NCBI RefSeq assembly: GCF_900129745.1
Contig: NZ_FQWS01000001.1
Location: 744,001-808,000 of the forward strand
Direction of reading: 5' to 3'
DNA length: 64,000 bases
Source of the DNA: Winogradskyella jejuensis
GTDB lineage: Bacteria > Bacteroidota > Bacteroidia > Flavobacteriales > Flavobacteriaceae
Shown here piece by piece: positions 34,413 through 42,824 of the stretch; position 1 is the first letter of the stretch; each line of letters begins with the position of its first letter. The notes beneath the pieces were generated by a model. It was not told where the DNA came from. It saw nothing but the letters and a program-made list of their open reading frames with translations, and did not search any database. The position numbers and the translations under genes were made by a program.

Positions 34413-36740
34413 TTAATTAACTATAATTTCATCAATAAACGTCCACGCTTTATTGCCAGCACCTTGTTTGCCTTGAGGAATAATACCATAGTTTTCAACT
34501 TTAATTTTTATGTATCTTGCTTTGGTCTGATATATTTTGTTGTCTTTAGAATAATCTCTTTTGTAAGCTTTAAGATTTGGATTATTAGTTAATGAAGAAA
34601 GTAAAAGTTCTGGCTCTAAGGATATATCTAATTCATTGTCATTAGATTCGCTTTCTAAAGAAATTTCCATAGTAAGAGGTAAATAAATCCACTGTCCATT
34701 TCCGTTGTAGCATCTTGTCTCAATCGAATTGATTTCTTTTTCCTCACCTAAGTCAATCGTAATCTCAATATCATCACCCCAAAAGCCCAACCATTCTTTA
34801 TCACCATAACGCGTATCACTGCCACTAACACCATTGATTAAACCTTCTGGGCCACTACCAGGATAGCTTTTGTGCGGCTCTTTATCAATGGTAATTTTTG
34901 CACCGACAGCTTTGTGGTAATTAATAGTTTGAGAAAATGTTTTACCTAATTGTTTCTCTGAATTAAAAACGGCAGATTTAATGTTTAAACTTTCTGAAAC
35001 AGGTATTTGAGATGTGTAAACTTCAGAATTTAAAGTTGGCTCGCTTCCATCTAAAGTATAACGAATGTCTTTTCCTTTTGTGAGTGTTTCTAATTCATAA
35101 AAAGACTTACCATTTTCAGAAGTCATTACGCCATCAATCTCATACAAGTGATTGGCATAGTTAATATCTAACACATCCAATCTTTGATGAAAATGCTCTA
35201 ATCGTGTTATAAAATCTTCATAGTTTTTATTTTCTGTAGCTGACCAAACAACTTCACTCATCGCAAGCATTCTAGGAAAAGCCATGTATTCTACCTGTTT
35301 TTCGGTTGGCATATATTCTGTCCATACATTGCCTTGTGCGCCCAAAACATACTTGGATTCTTCCACAGGCAATTCTTCTGGAATTGGATTAAAAGCATAT
35401 ACTTTTTCCAATGGCAAATAACCGCCAATGGCTAACGGCTCGTCTTCAGTATCGGCTTGGTAATAATCAAAATAGCAATGAGATGTTGGTGTCATCACCA
35501 CATTATGTCCAGATTTTGCAGCTTCCACAGCGCCTTTTGTGCCTCGCCATGACATTACCGTAGCATTTGGCGCTAAACCACCTTCTAAAATTTCGTCCCA
35601 ACCTATGATTTGTCGGCCTTTAGAATTGAGATATTTCTCCATTCTCGTGATAAAATAATTCTGAAGTTCATGTTCATCTTCTAAGCCTTCTGACTTGATT
35701 CGTGCTTGGCAATTATCACAAGTTTTCCAATTTGTTTTTGGCGCTTCATCACCTCCAATATGAATATATTTACTCGGAAACAACTCTAAAACTTCATCTA
35801 ATACATCTTCTAAAAAATTAAAAGTTTTATCTTTTGTACAATAAATATTTTCAAAAACACCCCATTTTGTGGCGACCTTAGCTTCTCCTTCAATCGAAGC
35901 GCAGCCCAATTCTGGATACGCTGCAATCACTGCTTGGCTATGACCAGGCATTTCAATCTCGGGAATTACAGTAATCATTCGCTTTTCAGCGTAAGCTACA
36001 ATATCTTTGATTTGTGCTTTAGTGTAAAATCCGCCGTAACGCTTGCCATCAAATTGATGCAGTTGGTCACTGTAATGACCGATTAATGTCTCGTCTCTGT
36101 AAGATGAAATCTGATTCAGTTTTGGATACTTATCAATCTCCACGCGCCAACCTTGGTCGTCCGTTAAATGCCAATGAAATGTGTTCATTTTGAGCATAGC
36201 CATCGCATCGATATATTTTTTTATGAAATCTACCGAGTACATATGTCTTGCAACATCTAAATGCATTCCACGATATAAAAATTGAGGTTGGTCCTCTATT
36301 CGTAAAGCTTGAATCGCTATTCTTCTATCTTTAAGTTTTTTCGTCTCTAAAGCTGCTGGTAATAACTGCCTCAGCGTCTGAAATCCATAAAACGCACCTT
36401 CTTTAGTGCTTGCTTTTAATTCAATATGATTGGAATTTACTTCAATACTGTAGCCTTCAGGATTTTGTATTGATGAATCCTTTATCAACGATACTTTATT
36501 TTCAACGCCATCTGTATTTGCTAAAACAGGCTCTAAATAAGATTCTAATAATTCGCCAATTTGCCGAAAATCATCAGCAATAATTTCAGTATTAGTGGAC
36601 AACAGAAAATTACCTTGCCTTATTTCTAAACGTTCTGGCGCAGGAATAAGTTGTGGCTGCTGTATTATAACTTCAGATTCATTACAAGCCATACAGATAA
36701 TGAACAAAAATAAAACAAGCCTCTTTTTCTTGATTTGCAT
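34413..36740 (-). CDS. Beta-N-acetylhexosaminidase, glycoside hydrolase family 20, with discoidin-like tail
   Basis: GH20 enzymes cleave terminal GlcNAc or GalNAc using the substrate acetamido group. The 775 residues start with a lipoprotein signal (FLFIICMACN). They continue with the GH20b domain (IPAPERLEIRQGNFLLSTNT) and the catalytic barrel, with RGMHLDVARH, WHLTDDQGWRVEIDKYP and the catalytic Asp-Glu pair in HIGGDEAPKTNW. From about residue 545 there is a chitobiase-C-like segment (RYTLDGSEPTLNSEVYTSQI), then an F5/8 type C (discoidin) domain ending in WTFIDEIIVN. The same pair of C-terminal modules ends the divergently transcribed GH92 protein. It is the first gene of GH20-cutC-GH2. Confidence 0.93.
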   Translation of the reverse strand: MQIKKKRLVLFLFIICMACNESEVIIQQPQLIPAPERLEIRQGNFLLSTNTEIIADDFRQIGELLESYLEPVLANTDGVENKVSLIKDSSIQNPEGYSIEVNSNHIELKASTKEGAFYGFQTLRQLLPAALETKKLKDRRIAIQALRIEDQPQFLYRGMHLDVARHMYSVDFIKKYIDAMAMLKMNTFHWHLTDDQGWRVEIDKYPKLNQISSYRDETLIGHYSDQLHQFDGKRYGGFYTKAQIKDIVAYAEKRMITVIPEIEMPGHSQAVIAAYPELGCASIEGEAKVATKWGVFENIYCTKDKTFNFLEDVLDEVLELFPSKYIHIGGDEAPKTNWKTCDNCQARIKSEGLEDEHELQNYFITRMEKYLNSKGRQIIGWDEILEGGLAPNATVMSWRGTKGAVEAAKSGHNVVMTPTSHCYFDYYQADTEDEPLAIGGYLPLEKVYAFNPIPEELPVEESKYVLGAQGNVWTEYMPTEKQVEYMAFPRMLAMSEVVWSATENKNYEDFITRLEHFHQRLDVLDINYANHLYEIDGVMTSENGKSFYELETLTKGKDIRYTLDGSEPTLNSEVYTSQIPVSESLNIKSAVFNSEKQLGKTFSQTINYHKAVGAKITIDKEPHKSYPGSGPEGLINGVSGSDTRYGDKEWLGFWGDDIEITIDLGEEKEINSIETRCYNGNGQWIYLPLTMEISLESESNDNELDISLEPELLLSSLTNNPNLKAYKRDYSKDNKIYQTKARYIKIKVENYGIIPQGKQGAGNKAWTFIDEIIVN

Positions 36741-36778
36741 TTTACTATCTTAGGTGCATTAAAATTAGTAATCTTTTG

Positions 36779-39730
36779 ATGAAACCTAAATATGTTTTCG
36801 TTTTACTTAGTGTTCTGCTAATATTTAGTTGCCAAGATGACTCCAGCAGTTCATCTGCAAAAAAAGACCAACCTTTAATAAACTATGTTAACACCTTTAT
36901 TGGTACTGGTGGTCACGGCCACACCTATCCAGGTGCATCCGCGCCTTTTGGTATGATGCAATTAGGTCCGGATACACGGCTAGAAGGTTGGGATGGTTGC
37001 TCTGGCTACCACTACTCAGATGAATATATTTATGGCTTTTCTCATACCCATTTGAGTGGAACCGGCATTAGTGATTATGGCGATGTGCTTTTAATACCTG
37101 TAAAAAAAGTCGAATTCAATAACGGTGCTGATGGGAAACCTGGCTATCGTGCCCATTTTTCGCATGACAACGAATTTGCCGAACCAGGCTATTACAAAGT
37201 ACATTTAGATTCTACAGAAATTGATGTTGAACTTACAGTTTCTAATCGAAGTGGAATTCATAAATACCAATTCCCTTCTGCAGAAAACCAGTATATGGTT
37301 TTAGATTTAGCGCATCGTGATAAATTATTAGACTATAAAATTCAGAAAATAGACGACAAAACCATTCAAGGGTTACGGCATTCCGAAGCTTGGGCAAAAG
37401 ACCAACGCTTGTTTTATTACATGACGTTTTCGCACCCTATGGAAAGCATTGTATATGATGATGATGAGGGTAATCCCATTTCAAAAAACTACAAATTCAG
37501 CAGTAAAAAAGCAGTTATAAAATTCGATAATCCTAATAACGAACCTGTTTTTATTAAAGTCGGAATTTCTGCTGTAGATATCCAAGGCGCTAAACAAAAC
37601 ATGGTAGCCGAAATTGGCGATAAGGATTTTGAAACGGTTAAAATCGAAGTTCAAAACTATTGGGAAAAACAACTCGAAAAAATTGTAGTTGAAGGTGATG
37701 ATTTAGATAAAAAAACCAACTTCTACTCCGCATTGTATCATACCATGCTAGCACCAAACCGCTATCAAGATGTCGATGGTCGTTATCGTGGGATGGATTT
37801 AGAAATTCATCAAGCAGATTTTGATTACTACACGGTATTTTCACTTTGGGATACCTATCGTGCGGCACATCCACTCTATACCATTATCGAGCAAGACCGC
37901 ACCAACCATTTTATCAATACATTTTTGGCAAAATATGATGAAGGTGGTATTATGCCCATGTGGGATTTGGCTGGTAATTATACCGATTGTATGATTGGCT
38001 ATCATGCCGTACCAGTTGTTGCAGATGCGTATTTAAAAGGTATTCGTGATTACGATACTGAAAAAGCTTTTGAAGCCATGAAACATTCTGCCACAAGAGA
38101 TAAATTTGGACTTGAGGCTTATAAGACATACGGATTTATTCCTGTTGATGAAGAAAGCGAATCGGTATCCAAAACCTTAGAATACGCTTACGACGATTGG
38201 ACGATTGCGCAAATGGCAAAAGATATGGGCAAGACCGAGGATTATAAAACCTATATTCAACGTGCCCAATATTATAAAAACGTTTTTGACCCAGAAACCA
38301 AATTTATGCGTGGTCGTTTTAGAAACACGTGGTTCGCGCCTTTTGACCCTTACGAGGTAAATTTTAATTACACAGAAGCCAACTCATGGCAATACAGTTT
38401 TTATGTACCGCAAGATGTTTCTGGATTTATAAACTTATTGGGTGGAAAAGAACAACTTGAAGCAAAACTAGACGACTTATTTTCTGCAAAAACAGAGTTT
38501 ACAGGTCGTGACCAATCGGATATAACAGGACTTATTGGGCAATACGCCCATGGTAACGAGCCTAGCCACCATATGGCGTACTTATACAATTTTGTTAATA
38601 AACCGCATAAAACACAGGAGAAAGTACATCAAATTTTAACGGAGCTTTACAAAAACGACCCAGATGGTATTTCGGGTAACGAAGATTGCGGCCAAATGAG
38701 TGCTTGGTATGTTTTGAGTTCTATGGGATTTTATTCGGTAACACCAGGAAGTAATGAGTATGTGATTGGTACACCGTTATTTGATAAAGCGACGATTAAT
38801 CTTGAAAATGGAAAGAAATTTAATATTATCGCAAATAATTTAAGTGATACCAACATTTACATTGAAAGTGTGAGTCTGAATGGTAAAGCTTTAGACAAAA
38901 CATTCATCAAACATTCAGATGTTGTTGAAGGTGGCACGTTGGAATTCAATATGACTTCTTCTCCAACCGATTGGGGAACAGCCGAAGGTACCGAACCAAA
39001 AACCGAAATTGCTGAGCACATTATTTTGCCTTCGCCATATATTGAAAAAGGTGATATTACCTTTAGAGGTGAAACCGAAGTGGTTTTAAACACCTCTGAA
39101 AAAGATGCGAAAATCTTTTATGCGTTGAATGATGAAGCGTTTCAAGAATATTCAAAACCTTTCAAAATAACAACCGATACGAAAGTGAAATTATATTCTG
39201 AAAAAGGCGAATTAAAAAGTCCTGTTTTAGAGACACCTTTCTTTAAGATTGACCCGAATTTAAGTATCAAATTAGAATCTAATTATGCTAATCAATATTC
39301 CGCAGGTGGGAATGACGCTTTAATCGATGGTATCAGAAGCACTAAAAATTACAGAACAGGAAGTTGGCAAGGTTATCATGACCAAGATTTGGTTGCTGTT
39401 GTAGATTTGGGGTTAGATAGAGATATTACAGAAATTTCAGTAAATTTTCTGCAGGATCAAGGTGCTTGGATTTTCTTACCTACTAATGTAGATATCCTAA
39501 TATCAGAAAACGGAAATAACTTTTATTCGCTCGGTGATTATAACGTTAGCAATTCGAGAAAAAATAATGAAATTTTAATACAATCGTTCTTGTTTAAAAA
39601 ACCTCCAAATCAGAAAATTAGATATATTAAATTAATCGCCAAAAAACTAGGTGATTTACCTGAGTGGCATATAGGTCACCCAATGAATGGAAAAAGCTGG
39701 ATTTTCGTAGATGAGATATCCATTAAGTAG
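36779..39730 (+). CDS. Alpha-1,2-mannosidase, glycoside hydrolase family 92, with discoidin-like tail
   Basis: GH92 enzymes are calcium-dependent exo-alpha-mannosidases that trim high-mannose N-glycans and yeast mannan. The 983-residue protein has a lipoprotein signal (VLLSVLLIFSCQ) and typical motifs: NTFIGTGGHGHTYPGASAPF, HLSGTGISDYGDV, SLWDTYRAAHPLY and GNEDCGQMSAWYVLSSMGFY. After about residue 750 come a chitobiase-C-like segment (VVLNTSEKDAKIFYALNDEA) and an F5/8 type C domain ending in WIFVDEISIK, much like the tail of the adjacent GH20 enzyme. I chose the ATG at 36779 over the TTG one codon earlier. Only 38 bases separate it from the divergent GH20 start, so promoter elements must overlap the coding ends. 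Confidence 0.94.
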   Translation: MKPKYVFVLLSVLLIFSCQDDSSSSSAKKDQPLINYVNTFIGTGGHGHTYPGASAPFGMMQLGPDTRLEGWDGCSGYHYSDEYIYGFSHTHLSGTGISDYGDVLLIPVKKVEFNNGADGKPGYRAHFSHDNEFAEPGYYKVHLDSTEIDVELTVSNRSGIHKYQFPSAENQYMVLDLAHRDKLLDYKIQKIDDKTIQGLRHSEAWAKDQRLFYYMTFSHPMESIVYDDDEGNPISKNYKFSSKKAVIKFDNPNNEPVFIKVGISAVDIQGAKQNMVAEIGDKDFETVKIEVQNYWEKQLEKIVVEGDDLDKKTNFYSALYHTMLAPNRYQDVDGRYRGMDLEIHQADFDYYTVFSLWDTYRAAHPLYTIIEQDRTNHFINTFLAKYDEGGIMPMWDLAGNYTDCMIGYHAVPVVADAYLKGIRDYDTEKAFEAMKHSATRDKFGLEAYKTYGFIPVDEESESVSKTLEYAYDDWTIAQMAKDMGKTEDYKTYIQRAQYYKNVFDPETKFMRGRFRNTWFAPFDPYEVNFNYTEANSWQYSFYVPQDVSGFINLLGGKEQLEAKLDDLFSAKTEFTGRDQSDITGLIGQYAHGNEPSHHMAYLYNFVNKPHKTQEKVHQILTELYKNDPDGISGNEDCGQMSAWYVLSSMGFYSVTPGSNEYVIGTPLFDKATINLENGKKFNIIANNLSDTNIYIESVSLNGKALDKTFIKHSDVVEGGTLEFNMTSSPTDWGTAEGTEPKTEIAEHIILPSPYIEKGDITFRGETEVVLNTSEKDAKIFYALNDEAFQEYSKPFKITTDTKVKLYSEKGELKSPVLETPFFKIDPNLSIKLESNYANQYSAGGNDALIDGIRSTKNYRTGSWQGYHDQDLVAVVDLGLDRDITEISVNFLQDQGAWIFLPTNVDILISENGNNFYSLGDYNVSNSRKNNEILIQSFLFKKPPNQKIRYIKLIAKKLGDLPEWHIGHPMNGKSWIFVDEISIK

Positions 39731-39793
39731 ACAGTTTTCAATCGCAGTAAGCGGTCACAAAAATTAATATTTAAACTAACTAACAATCATAAA

Positions 39794-41488
39794 ATGAGCA
39801 ACCAAACTAATAAATCAGCATTAACAACTTTAGTTACCGTATTCTTTTTCTGGGGCTTTATTGCTGCGTCTAACGGTGTTTTTATTCCGTTTTGTAAAAC
39901 CTATTTTAATATCGACCAGTTTCAGTCGCAATTGGTAGATTTTGCATTTTATGGCGCCTATTACATCGGGGCACTTTTGTTGTTTATTATATCGAGTGGT
40001 ATTAAAAAAGATATTGTTAATTCTTGGGGTTATAAAAAAGTTATTGTCTATGGCTTGTTACTTTCGGCAATTGGTGCTTTTATTATGTATCCAGCAACTG
40101 CTGGAGCAGAGCAAGGTCAAACAGCAGTATTTTATTTTGTCTTAATCGCCTTGTTTATTGTGGGTCTTGGTTTCTCATTGCAACAAACTGGCGCCAATCC
40201 TTTTGCAATTGCACTCGGCCCACCAGAAACAGGTTCACATCGTTTGAATTTGGCTGGCGGAATCAATTCATTTGGTACAACCATTGGACCAATAGTCGTG
40301 GCTTTAGTGCTTTTTGGTGCTGCAGCTGTTAGTCCAGAAGAATTGGTGCGTATGATTAAAGAAAATGAAATTACTCTAACCACAGTTCAACTGCTGTATT
40401 TAGGTGTTGGTGGATTGTTTTTAGTGGCAGCCGCATTATTTCATTTTTCAAAAAAATTGCCAGCTCTAAAGTCAGAAACTGATTTTGAAGCAGCTAACAA
40501 AGCTAAGAATTTACTCATTATTTTAACCCTAATAATTATGGCTTGTTTTGGTTATATATTTAGTACTTATGCAGGCGACGAAGTAGCTACTGAAAGTGTT
40601 GAAAATACAAGATTAGCGCTACTTTTTGTAGCGCTAATTGCCGTTATCGCTTCAGTGTTTATTGCTAATACAAGCGCTTCGAAAAACCCTATCGGTTGGG
40701 GCGCCATGAAATATCCTCAATTGGTTTTAGGCATGTTAGCTATTTTTACTTATGTCGGGGTCGAGGTAACAATCCAATCTAATTTAGGTGAACTATTAAA
40801 AACCGTTGGCGACGCTGCTAATAATCTCAATACTCTAGGTTTGCCAGTTTTAAATGATGCCGAGATTGGAAAATACATTTCCATGTATTGGGGTGGCCTT
40901 ATGATTGGGCGTTGGGTTGGTGCCATTACCGTGTTTAGCCCAAGTAAAGGCCTCAAAAAAGCACTACTTATTATTGTACCATACATTGCTTTTGGCGTAA
41001 TAATACTGGCAAATTCGGCAAATTCTTTAATGTCTTCGGGCGAATTGAATTTTTCGAATAACGAGTTACTGTTTTTTGCTATTTGTATCGCCGTTCAGAT
41101 TCTTGGATTCTTCTTAGCAAAAGATAAGCCTGTTGCTACACTTAAAATATTTAGCTTGTTAGGTGTTTTAGGAATGTTAATAGGCTTATTTACAACAGGA
41201 AACTTAGCCTTATTCGCATTTTTATCTGGCGGATTATTTTGCTCTATTATGTGGCCATGTATCTTTACACTCAGCATTGCTGGTTTAGGTAAATATACAT
41301 CTCAAGGTTCCGCTTTCTTAATCATGATGATTTTAGGTGGCGCTATTATTCCGCCTTTGCAAGGGAAATTGGCAGATATATTCAGTATACAATCGTCATA
41401 TTGGGTCGCTGTATTTTGTTTTGTCTACCTGTTGTTTTATGCCTACAGAACAAAAACAGTTTTGGACAAGCAAGGCGTAACTTATTAA
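39794..41488 (+). CDS. Sugar MFS transporter, FucP/NagP-like
   Basis: A major facilitator of the FucP family, which takes up fucose, glucose/galactose or N-acetylglucosamine with protons. The 564 residues give about 12 membrane helices. Typical stretches are [54 protein letters not shown] and [20 protein letters not shown]. It is longer than E. coli FucP because of an enlarged central and C-terminal part, common in Bacteroidetes members. It lies 63 bases after GH92 and 44 before the glycosylasparaginase, so import of mannose or GlcNAc released by the neighbours is likely. The actual substrate cannot be read from the sequence. Confidence 0.92.
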   Translation: MSNQTNKSALTTLVTVFFFWGFIAASNGVFIPFCKTYFNIDQFQSQLVDFAFYGAYYIGALLLFIISSGIKKDIVNSWGYKKVIVYGLLLSAIGAFIMYPATAGAEQGQTAVFYFVLIALFIVGLGFSLQQTGANPFAIALGPPETGSHRLNLAGGINSFGTTIGPIVVALVLFGAAAVSPEELVRMIKENEITLTTVQLLYLGVGGLFLVAAALFHFSKKLPALKSETDFEAANKAKNLLIILTLIIMACFGYIFSTYAGDEVATESVENTRLALLFVALIAVIASVFIANTSASKNPIGWGAMKYPQLVLGMLAIFTYVGVEVTIQSNLGELLKTVGDAANNLNTLGLPVLNDAEIGKYISMYWGGLMIGRWVGAITVFSPSKGLKKALLIIVPYIAFGVIILANSANSLMSSGELNFSNNELLFFAICIAVQILGFFLAKDKPVATLKIFSLLGVLGMLIGLFTTGNLALFAFLSGGLFCSIMWPCIFTLSIAGLGKYTSQGSAFLIMMILGGAIIPPLQGKLADIFSIQSSYWVAVFCFVYLLFYAYRTKTVLDKQGVTY

Positions 41489-41532
41489 TAAATTTAGACC
41501 CCAATTGCTAGGGAATTACAAACAAGTTTACC

Positions 41533-42540
41533 ATGAAACGCAGAAAATTTTTAAAGAATGCATCGTTAACAGGAGTTGGAATTGCTGTTGGCTCATCTAT
41601 CGTATCGTGTGATGATGCTGCCCAAGGTAAACCCATTCCACCAAAAATTAATTCTGAATCCAAAACGGTTTTACCTGTCGTCGTTGCCACGTGGCACGTT
41701 GAAGAAGCAACCGCTAAAGCGATGGACGTATTACAATCTGGAGGTACGGCACTCGATGCTGTAGAACAAGGCTGCAAAATAGAAGAAGCCAACGAAAAAG
41801 GACAATCTGTGGGTAAAGGCGGTTTACCAGACCGAGAAGGTAATGTGACTCTTGATGCTTGTATAATGGACGACAAAGGGAATTGTGGTGCTGTAGTCTA
41901 TTTAAAAGATATTAAACATGCGGTTTCTGTTGCCAGAAAAGTCATGGAAGATACACCTCACGTGATGCTTGCTGGTGAAGGCGCAAAACAATTTGCTTTA
42001 GAAAGTGGATTTGAAGCTGAAGACCTATTAACCGAAGCTTCTAAAAAAGCTTGGGAGAAATGGAAAATTGAAGCGAAATATAAACCTATTATTAATATCG
42101 AAAACCATGATACTATAGGCATGCTCGCCGTTGATAAAAATGGAACTATTTCTGGAGCTTGTACCACAAGTGGCTTGGCCTATAAAATGAATGGCCGCAT
42201 AGGTGACTCTCCAATTATAGGTTCAGGATTATTTGTAGATAACGAAGTTGGTGGTGCTACTGCTACGGGACTTGGTGAAGAAGTTGTAAAAACTGTTGGA
42301 AGTTTTTTAATTGTAGAACTCATGCGTCAAGGTAAAACTCCACAAGAGGCATGTGAAGAAGCTATTGGGCGTATAGTAAACAAACCAGGAAAAGACTATA
42401 AAGATTTTCAGATTGGCTACATCGCAGTTAACAAAAAAGGTGAAACAGGTTGCTACTCCATCCATCAGTATTTTAGTATGACCAAATACCAAGATGGCGA
42501 AAACAAGCAGATACAGTCAGATTTTTTTAATAAGGCCTAA
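41533..42540 (+). CDS. Glycosylasparaginase (N4-(beta-N-acetylglucosaminyl)-L-asparaginase), Tat-exported
   Basis: This Ntn hydrolase cleaves the bond between GlcNAc and asparagine left after N-glycan trimming. The 335 residues begin with a twin-arginine signal (MKRRKFLKNASLTGVGIAVG) and a lipobox-like SIVSCDD. The enzyme family self-cleaves before a threonine. The expected site is present in ENHDTIGMLAV, where Asp-Thr matches the bond cut in the flavobacterial enzyme. Also conserved are GGTALDAVEQGC in the alpha chain and IIGSGLFVDNEVGGATATGL in the beta chain. It is the last plus-strand gene of the glycan block and gives the strongest reason to read that block as an N-glycoprotein degradation locus. 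Confidence 0.92.
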   Translation: MKRRKFLKNASLTGVGIAVGSSIVSCDDAAQGKPIPPKINSESKTVLPVVVATWHVEEATAKAMDVLQSGGTALDAVEQGCKIEEANEKGQSVGKGGLPDREGNVTLDACIMDDKGNCGAVVYLKDIKHAVSVARKVMEDTPHVMLAGEGAKQFALESGFEAEDLLTEASKKAWEKWKIEAKYKPIINIENHDTIGMLAVDKNGTISGACTTSGLAYKMNGRIGDSPIIGSGLFVDNEVGGATATGLGEEVVKTVGSFLIVELMRQGKTPQEACEEAIGRIVNKPGKDYKDFQIGYIAVNKKGETGCYSIHQYFSMTKYQDGENKQIQSDFFNKA

Positions 42541-42743
42541 TACAATGTGAGAATAATTTTTTTGATGTGCTGACAGCTTTTAAAAAAACTTATTGTATAC
42601 AACTTACTTATCTAATTATAAATTGTATTCACATATATTAGTTTTGATTTAAATTGCAAATAGTGTTACTTACTAAAAAAACAATAGCAATGACCATAAA
42701 AAGTAATTATTCTATTTCAGAATTTTTACATTTAGTCAGTTAT

Positions 42744-42751
42744 TATCTTTG
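42744..42751 (+). promoter_or_regulatory. Candidate -7 promoter box (TATCTTTG) for the sensor kinase operon
   Basis: TATCTTTG matches TAnnTTTG about 75 bases before the kinase ATG. The inverted repeat at 42763-42775 would overlap the start of the transcript. No TTG -33 element is seen. Confidence 0.35.
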
Positions 42752-42762
42752 ACTCATGTTGT

Positions 42763-42775
42763 ATACCATTGGTAT
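42763..42775. promoter_or_regulatory. Inverted repeat upstream of the sensor kinase (possible operator)
   Basis: ATACC and GGTAT are perfect inverted arms around ATT. The element overlaps a second copy of TTGTATAC, whose first copy is part of a palindrome 167 bases upstream. Such pairs can be regulator sites, but no LytTR consensus is certain here. Confidence 0.3.
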
Positions 42776-42824
42776 TTTGAGCATTTTTTAGTAAAATTTG
42801 AATTAAGAAATCCTATTTAGCCTA

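Larger units (their letters stand above)
42541..42824. other. Intergenic region upstream of the sensor kinase
   Basis: This 284-base A/T-rich gap contains no ORF. It holds a perfect ten-base palindrome TTGTATACAA (42593-42602) and a second TTGTATAC at 42759-42766. It also holds the inverted repeat ATACC-ATT-GGTAT (42763-42775) and one TAnnTTTG promoter box (42744-42751). No terminator hairpin was found after the glycosylasparaginase gene. Confidence 0.6.
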
